From Zizania palustris (Eukaryota > Streptophyta > Magnoliopsida > Poales > Poaceae), in NCBI GenBank assembly GCA_019279435.1, contig JAAALK010000082.1:9263455-9327454 (forward strand): a stretch of DNA of 64,000 bases, given 5' to 3'. Shown here one piece after another: positions 32,454-43,940 of the stretch. The position numbers were made by a program, and so were the translations under genes. The first letter of the stretch is position 1, and each line of letters begins with the position of its first letter. A model generated the notes under the pieces. That model was not told where the DNA came from, did not search any database, and was given only the letters and a program-made list of their open reading frames with translations.

Positions 32454-35400
32454 ATGGTGAAGACCAAGGGATCTGCACCTCCGTCAACCTTGGCTCGGCA
32501 GCAGGCGGCCGCAGCAGCAGTGGTGGCAGCGTTGGCGGCGGCACCTCCGATGCCGGCGGCGACATCCATGGCGGCAGGGGGGAGAAATCCCCAAATCGCT
32601 GATGACCAAGGTCTGTGCCCGCCGTCGACGAAGTATCTGGACCAGTCTTTTCAACTGGGGTCTTCTACCTGCAAGAGGGAATCACTAGCAATAGCAGTGG
32701 AAGGGAAAATTAGTACCGGAGTAATGATTCGCAAGCCCGGAAAAGAGCTTATTCCGTCACCGAGGCCTGGAGAAGTGGTTGTATTCGAAGCCTTCTTCGA
32801 AGCCGGCTTGGGCCTTCCTGCAGTGGACTTCTTGGCGGAGGTATTGGATTTGTTTCATATAACCCTCCCCCAATTATCTCCGAATGCAGTAGCTAGGTTA
32901 GCTATCTTCGAATGGGCGCTGAGAGCCGAAGGTTGTGAGGGGAGGGCAGAAATCTTCGCTGCACTTCATAGAGCAACTTGCCAGCCGAAGACCTTCGTAG
33001 GCTCCGGAGGTGAGAAAGTGGTGGTTGCCTTCGGAAGCATTAATTTTAGGCTTCGGGACGAATATGCCCTGCAATTCCCTGCTAAGGCCATCAACGCAAG
33101 ATGGTACACTGATTGGGTGATGAGGTGGTTCTATGCCGAAGTTGGGGCAGGTAACCCTCTAGCTGGACCTTTGAAAGAGATCCAATTCCGGAAGGAAGCC
33201 TTAGTGCATCCCGGCCAAGGTCAGCTCGAAGCTCGTCTCAACCTGCTTCAAAGGATTAGCCGAAGGTTAAGCATGCGGGACTTAGCCGAAGAATACCTCG
33301 GGTTGCAAATCTCTCCACTGATGGCCAACTGGCCTATCGCCTTCGAGGATGATTCGGAAGGTGGTCTCCGCAAGATTACTTTGACTTCGAGCCCTGCAGG
33401 TAACTTCGAAAACAACATGTATTATACATATTCACTTCGAAGAAAGACTGACTTGATTTATTTATTTTTTAGCTTCTTCAGCCCCTGTTACTTCAGAACA
33501 AATTGTAAGGGCTTCGGAGAAGATTTTGGGTGCCCCAACTCCGACTGAAAAAGAATGGCGAATTAAATTGGTCGGGAGTTGGGAAAGGTTTAACAGAGTA
33601 TGGGGAATGTTGGAAATCACTCCTCCCCCTCTGATGGATTGGGTGTCTTCGGAGAAAGGACCCAAGAAGAGGAAAGCCGAAGCTGGGACTTCGAGCTCAG
33701 CAAAAACTCCAGTGAAGAAGGTGGCTCGGAAGCCAAAAAATCTTGCACCTTCGAGCTCAAGAGCTTCAGTTTCCGACTCCCAAGAGGATGAAGGGAGATT
33801 TCTTGTGCATCTAATGGAAGAGAATGAAACTCAAAGGACTGCACAAGCCGAAGTACCTGCGAACGTACCGGAGTCTGGAGATAATGTTGATCAACCAAGG
33901 ACTTCGGTAGTTCAGGAAGATGTAACTCAGGACGAAGTTCCTGTGAATGAGAGTGGGGTCGAAGTCACTATAGCTTCGATTCCCGAAGAAGCAACGAGGA
34001 CTGCCTAGGACGATGCTCCTGCAGTCTAAGACTTAACGGCTGATTCAGATGAAGAATTAGCCTTCGATCCACCGAACAGTCCGACGATGACTCCTCTGCA
34101 AAATGTCGAAGGTAGACTTCGAATAACTTTTTCGTGTTTATTTTGAGTATTTATACAATGTATAATACTTTTCATTATTTTATAGAGTCCACTCCTATGG
34201 AAGAAGTCCGTCAAGAGGAAATAATTCCTGGGCCTTCGACGACTTCGGAGCCAGCCCAGGGAGTTACTCAAAAGGGACCTGGAAGAGGCAAAAGACATAT
34301 AGAGCCCCTGCCTGCTATAAGCTCCGAATCAACTCCGTCTGATTCAACAGACGAGAGCCAATCTTCTAGGGAGGGTCAATCTCTAGTGGCTCCGAAGACT
34401 ATAGGCCAAAGCTCCGGTCCTTCGTTGAACGAAGATGACCAACAGGCAATAAGCATGCTCCCCTTGCTGGCTCCTTTCTTAGGGCAAACAACTGGTCTTC
34501 GGACTTTGCTCGAACCTTTGGATCGAGCTAGCCGTGACATAGGGGAGACCAATTTAGTGGCCATCCTGAGCAAGGCTGACAGGACGGAGCTTAATGCCGT
34601 TATTGAATGTGCAGCCTACCAGGTACGAAGTAACTGTGAAATATTATAGAATTCATCTTCGAATAAATATTTACTCTAGTTTTTTTATTTTAACAGCAAA
34701 CTGTCTTGGCCCGAGCTGCAAATATATGCAATGACGAAGAAATCGCTCGGCTTCGGGAAGAAAATAGTGCTCTTCAAAGGAATTTTAACATCTCCGAAAG
34801 TCGAGTGGCTCAAATGGACAATATAATAACAACAGAGCGAAGGGCCAGGCAAAGCTTGGAAGCTGCGAAGAAAGAGCTCGAAGCAGAAAGGATTGTGCTT
34901 CGAGCAGAGGTTGAAAAACTGCGGGCGGAGCACGCTACTGCGGGGTCCAAGCTCGTCCGACTCGAAGAGGAAGCTAACCAACTGCTAAACCAGAAGAACA
35001 CTTTGACCACTGAAAATGCTAGGCTTTCTGGAGTTTTGAGCGAAGTCACTTCGACGAAGGATGCGCTGAACGAAGACAAGTTGAAGTCTGAGAAGGTGGC
35101 TACGGAGGTTATGAGTCAGTTGTTAGATGTCCTAGAGTACTTCGGTACTACTGGGATATTTCCTTCTGATGATAACATCACTCTTCTGCGCCGGTTGAAA
35201 AGGATCCAAGGGGTAGCGAAGCAGATGAAGACGGCGGGCATTAGATACGGAGAACTCTCCGGACAAGTGTCTGCTGTTGGTCTACTTCGCTATTACGAAG
35301 ATCTGGGCCGATCAATAACTCCGGACGCAGGAGGAGGTCCAATCACCTTCGACGACGAGCGACTTCTCAAACCTTCCGAAGGTGTGGCTGCTGCTTGGCG

Positions 35401-36092
35401 AGCCTTCCAAACTTCTTGGAGAGTCGAAGGTCGTTCTGCGATCAAGGCTTGGATCGACGAAGGCCAACGCCAGAAGCACGCTCGGACTCAAGCTTCGAGC
35501 AGTCAACCTCCTTCGAACCCGCAGGTTTAGGAATACTTTAGGATTTTTAACCATGTAAAGCTTTATGCTTGTAAACATTTATCAATGAAAATCTTGTTTG
35601 TCATATTTTTAGGCTTTGCCTCTTATGGAAGATATCGAAGTGTTAGAGCTTAACAACGAACTTCGCTCATTGTGGAACACCTTCGAACTTCTAAAGAATT
35701 ATAAACATCCTCGATTTCTTATTCCTCGAGATGACTCCGGCGTAATTGCGCCCGAAGTAATCAAAGACGTATTGTCTTATATTAAAGAGGAAGATAAAGA
35801 GGTTGACGCAAACACCTCGTCTTCTGAAGACACTAATTGGTCTGAAGACGAAGGTGAAGCTCGAAATAAAAGATCTGAAGATCTTAGAAGCTGGGAAAGA
35901 AGCCCCGAGCGGCTTCGAACTTGGGCCGAGCTTCAACAAGAGCAGAAGGATTTTAGAGCTTCGAAGGGGAGGAAGAGAGTTAAACGTAAAGTTCTTAGAA
36001 CTTCTGATGTTGGAACTAGTCGTTCCACCCCTAGCTCTCGGGACCGAAGAGGTCTCCGATTCCTTCTTGGTATAGATACCGATTTTTCATAA
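32454..36092 (+). pseudogene. Spliced antisense gene of element E (five exons, two premature stops)
   Basis: Five exons fit together in phase: 32454-33399, 33473-34111, 34186-34622, 34697-35524 and 35613-36092. All four introns (about 73-88 bp) start GT and end AG, and every junction keeps the frame, giving 1,110 codons including the stop. Exon 1 has an Ala-rich start, then a domain resembling the 'putative gypsy type transposon' family (Pfam PF04195) at about residues 80-300. Exons 2-3 are charged, with Lys/Arg runs. Exon 4 is a long coiled coil. Exon 5 is acidic and ends with a basic run (GRKRVKRKV) that could be a nuclear signal. TAG at 34006 (codon 494) and TAA at 34027 (codon 501) break exon 2. 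The function of this family is unknown. It faces gag-pol, so its mRNA is antisense to the genomic RNA of E. Confidence 0.85.
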
Positions 36093-36455
36093 TGTAATCT
36101 GTAAACACATTTATTTCAATAATGAATGCCGATTTAAAATTGTCTCCATATTTACTAGCCCCTCTTTGGGTATAAGCAACTTCGAAATGTATTCAAAGAT
36201 GGTTATGCGCAAAGAAAAAACTTCGGAGTACAATGTTTTGGGGGTTCGGAGCCCCTCTGTTATTTAAAGATCTTTTGAAATCTTATGAAATGTCTTCGAC
36301 TTTTTGCAGTCAGAAGAATGCTAACTTAGTACCTTTGTTTTACGAAAGAAATCAATTGAAATAACTTTCAGGACACTTTAATGTCTTAAGAAATTTGTCA
36401 CTTTGGACTATGTTAACAGACATTCGAAGCTCATGGCTCAAATGCTGTTTTGCTT

Positions 36456-36810
36456 TAGCCACCTTCGGCTTGTCTTTGAGATCTCTGACGAACCAATGGT
36501 TCGGAGTTTGCAATGGTCTCTTTGGACTCTTTTTACGGATGTCTACCAGCCAATGGCTTGGACTCCGTATAATTTAGCCACCTTCGGCTGTTTTTGCAGA
36601 AGTCTACCAGCCAATGGCTTGGACTTCGCAGATTTTGGCCACCTTCGGCTCTTTTTACGGAAGTCTGCAAGCTGCAGCTTGGACTCCGTAGATTTTGGCC
36701 ACCTTCGGCTCTTTTTACGGAAGTCTACCAGCCAATGGCTTGGACTCCGTAGAGTGTGGTTTTGGGCTCTTTTACGGATGCCTACAAGTCGGTGGCCTGG
36801 GCTTCGGATT
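36456..36810 (-). repeat. 60-bp tandem repeat array in the 3' region of E
   Basis: About six degenerate copies of a 60-61-bp unit containing CCACCTTCGGCTC...ACGGA...CTACCAGCCAATGGCTTGGACTCCG. The two clearest copies are exactly 60 bp apart (36637 and 36697). It lies between the pol end and the end of the antisense gene. Hypervariable tandem repeats in this position are known in Tat-lineage elements. Confidence 0.85.
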
Positions 36811-37014
36811 ATGTCAGCCCCCACGTCGGAGGCTTCGAACTTTATGGGTTCGAAGTCCGAAAATACAACCCAGCTTAATGACACTTCCCTCTCGGTCGAC
36901 CCCGCGGTTCCAGTGCGTCCACTCGGAAGCTGGAAGTCTATGAGGGGAAGGCAACTATCAGGGTCATATGCTTTATTAATTTAGAGGTGATTACAAGCGA
37001 ATTACAAGGAGCCC

Positions 37015-40000
37015 TTATGCGAAGTATCGCTTTAGGTGCTCCGCATGCCAAGTATGTGCTAACTCTTCACCTTCTAAATTAGCTAGTTTAAATGAACCAG
37101 GGCGCCCTGAGCGGACAATTAGATATGGACCTTCCCATTTATTGCCTAACTTCTCTGGTGCTATAATGCTTCGTAGAACAAGATGACCCGGCCTTAACTC
37201 GTTGAGCTTAACCTTCGGGTCATACCAAGTCTTCGTCTGCTAATGATACTTTGATAAATTAGCTACAGCCCGAAGTCTTGTTTCTTCTGACAAATCTAAC
37301 GAAGCTTGTCTTTCTTCTTCAATGTCTGGTTCAGTGCTGCGAAATGATCCCCCTTTGAGCTCCGTTGGAGTCATAGCTTCATCTCTGAATAGTAGTCTTA
37401 ACGGAGTAAAACCTGTGGACCTTGTTTGCGTAGTCTGAATGGACCATAGAATCTTCGGAAGCTCTTCGGTCCACAGTCCTTTTGCTAATCCTACTATTCT
37501 TCGATTTAGCCCTGATAAAATATTTCCATTGGCTCGCTCTACGGCTCCATTCGCCTGAGGATGCCTCACTGCAGCAAAACATAGCTGAATGCCTAGGTCT
37601 TCGCAAAACTTCCTGAAGGGTTCTGCATCGAACTGTGTTCCATTATCAACTGTGAGGTATCTAGGCACTCCGAGCCGGCAAATAATGTTCTTCCAGAAGA
37701 ATTTTTGTACATTGTTCGAAGTGATAGCTGTTAAGGGCTCTGCTTCCACCCACTTAGAAAAATATTCAATAGCTACCACTGCGAACTTCAGATTTCCCTT
37801 TGCTAACGGAAAGGGACCAATTAGATCCATACCCCATCTGGCCATAGGCCATACCGGAGCAATGACTTGAAGAGCTGTTGGTGGGCGATGACTCCGTCGA
37901 CCCATCCACTGGCATCCTTGACAAGTGCGGACCAAGCTCTCTGCATCAGCTGTTATTGTGGGCCAATAAAGCCCCTGGCGAAGTGTTTTTCCTGCCAGAG
38001 CTCTAGGGGCTAAATGGCTTCCACAAAGGCCTTCGTGAATTTCTCGAAGAATTTCTTGGCCTTCGGCTTGAGATATACATCGGAGTAGAGGGGAACATAC
38101 TCCGGCCTTGTATAATATACCGTTGATTAACTGATAGTTTCTTGCTCTGAGCTTTAATCTTGACAACTGGGGTTCTTCGGGCAAATTTGTTCCTCCTTGC
38201 AAGAGTTCTATGATCGAATCTTTCCAATCTGCACTAGGAATGCAAAGAATCTCTGCAGAGGCAATTTGTGGCACCGACGGTATATTGAGCTCCTCATAGA
38301 AAGCTTCTTCAGGCACATCCACAGCTCCGGCTATAGCCTTCGCTAAAATGTCCGCTTGCACGTTTTCAGCTCTTGGTATACTCCGAATGGAAATACCCTT
38401 GAAGTGTGCTTCGATTTTGCGGATTTCTTCCAAGTACTTTGCAAGCTGTGGATGTCGAACTTGAAAACTTTTGTCTACGTGCCCTGCTACTATCTGAGAA
38501 TCTGTTTTTATAATTATTCTTGTAGACCCTAGAGCACGTGCTTTCCGGAGTCCCAATAAAATCCCTTCATACTCCGCTATATTATTGGTAGACTTAAAGT
38601 TGAGTCTTGCGGAGTACATTGCTCTTTGCCCTGACGGTGAAATCAACACTGCCCCAATGCCTGCTCCGGATGCTTGGAAAGCCCCATCGGAGTAAACAGT
38701 CCAAACTCTGTCATTTGATTTCTCCGGAGTCAAATTCGCAGGTGGAGTCCACTCTGCTACGAAGTCTGCTAGGACTTGGGATTTGATAGCTGTCCTTGCC
38801 AAGAAAGATATGCCGAAGGGTGCTAGCTCGACTGCCCACTTTCCAATCCTTCCAGTGGAATCTTTGCTTCGGAGCATATCTCCTAAGGGATACGAAGTTG
38901 GTACAATTACATTGTGAGCCAAAAAATAATGTCTTAGCTTCCTCGAAGCCATTATCAGAGCATAAACGAACTTCTCAAGTTCGGAGTATCTTGTCTTCGC
39001 TCCTGACAATGCTTCGGATACAAAATAGACAGGATTTTGGACCAACTTCCCATTGAAATCCACTTCTCTGACAAGGACTGCGCTGACAGCTGAACCTGTA
39101 GCTGCAAGGAACAGGAGTAAGGTTTCGTCCGCAATAGGCACCGTGAGTGTAGCAAGATTACTGAGATAATCTTTAATATCTTCGAAGCTTCTCTGACACT
39201 CCGGTGTCCATGCAAAATCTTCGGACCCTTTCAAAGCTTTGAATATCGGCAAGCTCCTCTCCTCAGACCTTGATAAAAACCTGCTAAGTGCGGCCAGACG
39301 TCCAGTCAGCTTTTGTACTTGCTTTAAGTTCTCCGAAGGAGCCATCTTCTGCAGCGCAGTTATCTGAGTAGGGCTAGCTTCAATTCCCCTGCTTGAAACT
39401 AAATACCCTAACAATTTTCTAGCCTTAGCTCCGAATATACATTTTTCGGGGTTAAGACGGATCCCACATGCCCGAAGGCTATTGAATGTTTCTGCTAAGT
39501 CTAGGCTATGTTGGTGCTTTAAAGCACTCTTTATTACAATATCATCCATATAGGCCTCCACATTGCGACCTAGTTGATGACCTAGAGCCTTAGCAACTAA
39601 TCTTGAAAAAGTAGCTCCGGCATTTCTTAGGCCGAAGGGCATTCTTACATAGCAGAAGACTCCCGAAGGAGTTACAAAGCTTGTTTTGATTTCATCTTCG
39701 CGCTTCAACCATATTTGATGATAACCAGAATACGCGTCGAGGAAGCTTAATAACTCCGAACCTGCAGTGGAGTCAACCAGTTGATCAATTCGGGGCATGG
39801 GGTAGGGGTCACGTGGGCATGCTTTATTCAAGGATGTGAAATCAATGCACATGCGCCACTTCCCGGAAGACTTCTTCCTGACGAAGACTAGGTTGGCTAA
39901 CCATTCTGTGTGAGCCACTTCTCTGATAATCCCAGCCTTCAACAGTTTTTCAACTTCGTCCTTAGCTAGAGCAGCTCTCTCTGCGGACATCTTCCGGAGT

Positions 40001-41175
40001 CCTTGTCGAACAGGCCGGGCCTTCGGGTTTACAAGTAAACTGTGTTCAATGATATCCCGATCGACTCCGGTGATATCTTCGTCAGACCAAGTGAAGACAT
40101 CCAAATTTTCTTCCACTACCTTTTCTAAGGAGGTTGCAACTTCAGGAGGTAAATCTTTACCAAATTGAAAAGTGTACTCTTTACCATCTTTAACAATGAC
40201 CTTCGTTGCAATCTCTCCTTCGGGACTTGGTCTCGGAAAAGACTTCTTCGAAGCTTCGGAGGAGGCTGAAAAAATTTCTTCATTATCCTGCACACTGTTT
40301 ACTTGCCTCGGATCAAGAGGGGGACCGTGACCATATTCCGCCCTCCAAGCAATGGCTTGATCTCCGAAGATTGTTAGGACTCCTGCTTGTGTGGGCATCT
40401 TCATGCACAAGTAGTTGTGATGCGCCACAGCTCCGAACTGATTCAACATGCCCCGTCCGAAGATGACATTATAAGCATAAGGGGCATCTATCACATCAAA
40501 GATAACTTCTTCAGTCCGGGCTAATAAACCTTCTCCGAAGGTAACTTCCAGGCCTATCTGGCCAAGTGCATCAAGCGGAGGCCCTGCGAAGCCTTGCAGA
40601 GGACGAGCCGCTGGGAGGAGATGCTTCCTGGAAATGCATAACTGATCGAAGGCTTGCACAAAAATGATATCTGCCGAACTACCTCCGTCAATTAGCACCC
40701 TTCGGACTTCAGTCCCTGCAATATCAGCAGTGATGACCAATGGATCTGCGTGCGGGAACTTAATACCAGCTGCATCCTCCGCAGAGAAAGATATCGGAAC
40801 GTGAGACCACTCCGGCATTGCAGCTGCAGATGACGAAGTCCCAATATGACCTACTTCCCGAACGTACTCTCTTCGCTGTCTCTTGGACATGCTTCCGAGG
40901 GTACCTCCTCCGGAGATAGGGAGAACTACTCTTTTTCCTCTATCTTGCCCTTCCTCTTGCTTCGGAGGTGGCATAACATTGGCCACCGGAGGGTGCCTTG
41001 CAGCATCAAAATTTTCTATCCGCGCCACAGCCTGGACCGGCTCTGGGCGCGCTGCTGCTGGACTTCGGTCGGTACTACCTCGACCCGAAGTTCTCTCCAA
41101 GTACTCTCCCCTTAGGGTAAGGATAGCCTTGCAAGTGCAGTTGCATGGCTTCGATTTTCTCCATGAATACAGCAA
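37015..41175 (-). pseudogene. Element E pol: protease, RT, RNase H, archaeal-type RNase H, integrase
   Basis: Open from 41175 to a TAG at 37242-37240 (1,311 codons), then open again in the same frame for 74 codons to TAA at 37015. Order: protease with VLIDGGSSADII near residue 160; RT with FVTPSGVFCYVRMPFGL and YMDD near residue 542; a first RNase H whose usual Asp is replaced (FLAATGSA); a second RNase H with YSDGAFQASGAGIGAV near residue 825, TNNIAEYEG and KTDSQIV; integrase zinc region HEGLCGSH...CQGC near 1045-1090; and catalytic motifs WGMDLIGPFP, TVDNGTQFD and ERANG. The premature stop removes the C-terminal chromatin/DNA-binding tail, including KWEGPY (GPY/F module). The degenerate first RNase H is normal for Tat elements. 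Confidence 0.92.
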
Positions 41176-42404
41176 AAAAGGGTCTGGCCCTTGCCAGCCG
41201 TTTTCCCTGGCGGCCTCCAGCCGCTGGCCTTGTTCCCCGTAGACTGTGGAGCTCTTGGTGCAAACTTCTGTGGGGGTGCAATATTCAAGACTTCAGAGCG
41301 AGGGTGCTTTTGCCCTCTTCTCCTAACATGTTGCACTTCGAAGACTGGTTCCTACGGCTGTGCCGAAGTCTTCACTTCTGCTTTAACTTCTTGCAATACG
41401 GTCGAAGTAGCAGCAGTCCTCCGAAGCCAACCCTCTTCTGACCTCGCATACTCCTCGAAGTATGACATCAACTGTGAGACTGAGGAGATGCTCTTCCGAT
41501 GTAGTTTATCCAGAAGGCCTTGATGACTGACGCCTTCCCGAGCCGCATCAACCACTGAAGATGTGGACAGCCCCCGAATTTGCGACTTCGTATGAGCGAA
41601 GCGCTTAAAGTACTGCCTCAATGTTTCTCCGGGGAGCTGTTTCACCTGGAAAAGGCTTCCTGTTGACATGGGAGGCACGAAGGTGCCTTGAAAGTTACTT
41701 ATAAACTTCCTCTTCAACTGCGACCATGAATTGATTGATCCTGGCTTCAAAGACCATAACCATCTCAACGCCACTCCTTGAAGAGCTAACGGGAAGCACT
41801 TCGCCATAGTGTCTCTAACTCCGCCGCTAGCCTCAATCGCTAGGGCATAAGAACGAACGAACTCTCTGGGATCTTCATCTCCGGCATACTTGCAGAGCTT
41901 TGAAGTTTTAAACTTTGGATCAAAGCGAACCTTCTGCAGCTCAGGATGCAACAGAGATTCATTGTCGTAGGAGGCGTTCTCCGGGGCTTCGGGATAATCA
42001 AGATCATCATCTTCGGGCACTTCTGGGATAGTTGGGATGGCTTGAGAGCGAAGCCTGTTCGCAGCTTCTTGTCGCCATCTTGCTACCTCAGCTTGAAGGT
42101 TGGCCATTTGAGTAGCCATATCTCCAAGGCTATCTTCATCTCCTCCGGAAGGACCTTCCAGGTCTTGAGAACTGGTAGGATCAGTTCGAATCGGGATAGA
42201 GGGTGGAGAAGTGACTCCGGGCTGCTGGAGTATGGAAGGGGTTGGCGGAGAGGCTTCGTATGCTCGAGGGATAGAAGCCCCTTCCAGAGTTTGTGGAGGG
42301 AAAGCCGAAGACCCTCCGACTTCGACTGTGTCGAAGGGTATCTCTCCGGAGATCCGAGAGGACCTCCGAGTAGGATTGCGAGGTGCGCTCCGCTTAGGAG
42401 GCAT
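41112..42404 (-). pseudogene. Element E gag
   Basis: The ATG at 42404 opens 350 codons to TAG at 41352. The same frame then runs on to 41112, and pol starts in another frame, so there is one stop and one frameshift. After a Pro/Ser-rich N-terminus comes a retrotransposon gag (capsid) domain at about residues 185-300, with RWLWSLKPGSINSWSQLKRKF and LPGETLRQYFKRF. The expected knuckle region of Tat gag (FCCIHGENRSHAT) sits beyond the stop, and the frame shift to pol happens inside it, near 41130-41150. Part of the gag-pol frame change might be natural, but the TAG is not. Confidence 0.85.
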
Positions 42405-42447
42405 GATGTAAGAAGTTGGTAGAGAACGAAGTTTTTCGGACTAGGTT

Positions 42448-42464
42448 CCCCACGGACGGCGCCA
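42448..42464 (-). other. Element E primer-binding site (tRNA-Asp-like)
   Basis: On the minus strand TGGCGCCGTCCGTGGGG starts two bases after the LTR end at 42467. Its first ten bases match the complement of the 3' end of plant tRNA-Asp; the later bases match less well. Confidence 0.75.
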
Positions 42465-42466
42465 AC

Positions 42467-42939
42467 TGTTGGCGTAAAAGATTATGCTAACAGGTTTCTG
42501 TAGAAAAGAAACTAACAAATGAAGTGTTTGTGAAGCAAACTGTTCTAAGCCTCCGAAAGGATAATAACTTAGAATAGTTCGAATGTGTGTATTGAATAAC
42601 TTGTATTCGGTCCCTATTACAGGGTGAAATGGGGGGTATTTATAGGCCCAAACATTAAGGAAAAGACCTATTTACCCCTCTATTACAACCGACCTTAATA
42701 GGGCTAAAATGGTAAAAGACTAATCTAATGAGAAAGAAGATAAGTCTTCCATCTTAGCTGGCAGAAAAGATCTTGGATGGCTTTAGTTCGAAGATATACT
42801 CCGAACCAATGCCTATCTTCGTGCTTCGAACTGGGTTCCGGGTGTCTTCGAAGATGATCTTCTGAGAATCTTCGAACCTGCTGACTGTCTTTATGTTGCT
42901 TCGGCAATAACCCCGAAGATGAGATATTTTCCCCCAACA
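42467..42939 (-). repeat. Element E 5' LTR (element sense)
   Basis: 473 bp, 22 bp shorter than its partner. TATA box on minus (TATTTATA on plus) at 42637-42644. Substitutions against the other LTR near 31520/42482, 31539/42501, 31868/42807 and 31873/42812. Confidence 0.93.
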
Positions 42940-42944
42940 AATAT

Positions 42945-43619
42945 GTACTAATATACATGTTTCTGAATAGTGAATATGCAGATTGCATTTACATGAATCA
43001 CTCAATCTCTCTTCACAACCCGTGATTACCAAGCATACAATTTGTCTTAAATACAAATACATACATAGATTAAGCAAAGGGAATTACAGCCATACTTATG
43101 AACATGACACACAACGAATTAGTGCCCTTCCAACAATCTGAAACTCTGAAAGTAATGCAACCGAGAGGACTATGTATCTTTGTTGGTCATCGTCTACTTA
43201 GTTTACTTGTTTCGGGCACGCACATAAAAAAAAACATTAGTGGTAAGGCCTTCTCAGATCACCCGACAGTCCATGACGAGGATGCAAGTCTTGCCTCTCA
43301 ATTTAATTTATAGTGGGCGATCGATTGAATGGTACTCTGTGTTCATGGTCAGAAACACCAATCTGCAGAAGTTGCGATGGCCGGAACGAATGCTCCCATG
43401 TCGAGCTTATGCTTTGCCTGAATTAAATTCGCCCGGAGGCTCACTTCCTGCATCTGCAGTAGTACAGTTTAAAGCTAAGCCATTAAATTAAATGAGTCTT
43501 GTTGAGCAACAGAAGCAGGGTGCAATGCAACCATTCATGGGAGAAAGAAAGGTAAGGTGACAAATGATTAAGGAACTTTCGGTTTTAACAGAGACAAGTG
43601 ATACGACAGCTTTGATTTA
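42945..43619. other. Host intergenic DNA right of element E
   Basis: AT-rich sequence with no gene I can identify. Short open frames near 43100-43490 show no recognisable domain and no splice-supported structure. Confidence 0.6.
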
Positions 43620-43627
43620 TTTATAAG

Positions 43628-43932
43628 CAGGGCCAGCCCTGATATTTTTGTAGCCTGGTGCGGAACAGAAAATGGAAGCGCCCATTACAAAATAATATTG
43701 AAAAATTTAGTGCCATTAACAAATCTCACACTAATAAGTTTAAATACAAAGGAGAAATATATTATTTAAAACAATCTCTTCTAACAGGCCTGCTGTTCGT
43801 GACTTATGACTAATTTGCAACTGAGCTTTATTAATACTTGTGAGGCTTATTAGCATACTAAATTTTGGAGGCCCCCTACTTTAAGAGGCCCGGTGCGGTC
43901 GCACCGCCGGCACTGCCCCAGGGCCGGCCCTG
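43628..43932. mobile_element. 305-bp hAT-type MITE
   Basis: Terminal inverted repeats CAGGGCC(A/G)GCCCTG at both ends, each itself nearly palindromic, are flanked by an exact 8-bp duplication TTTATAAG (43620-43627 and 43933-43940). An 8-bp duplication and CAGGG ends fit the hAT superfamily. There is no coding capacity, so it would have relied on a transposase made elsewhere. Confidence 0.88.
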
Positions 43933-43940
43933 TTTATAAG

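Larger units (their letters stand above)
31505..42939 (-). mobile_element. Element E: Tat/Grande-type Ty3/gypsy retrotransposon with antisense gene
   Basis: 11,435 bp with an exact 5-bp duplication AATAT (31500-31504 and 42940-42944). Transcribed right to left: LTR (42939-42467), tRNA-Asp-like primer site, gag, pol with two RNase H domains, a 60-bp tandem array, then a plus-strand five-exon gene, polypurine tract and LTR (31999-31505). A second RNase H of archaeal type and a PBS starting TGGCGCCGTC point to the Tat lineage. A gene in opposite orientation between pol and the 3' LTR is known from maize Grande (gene23). The LTRs show about four substitutions and one 22-bp indel. Confidence 0.93.

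Noticed and set aside
43240..43491. Small plus-strand gene of 83 codons right of E
   Set aside because: No domain, no start context and no conservation evidence. The flanking sequence looks intergenic.
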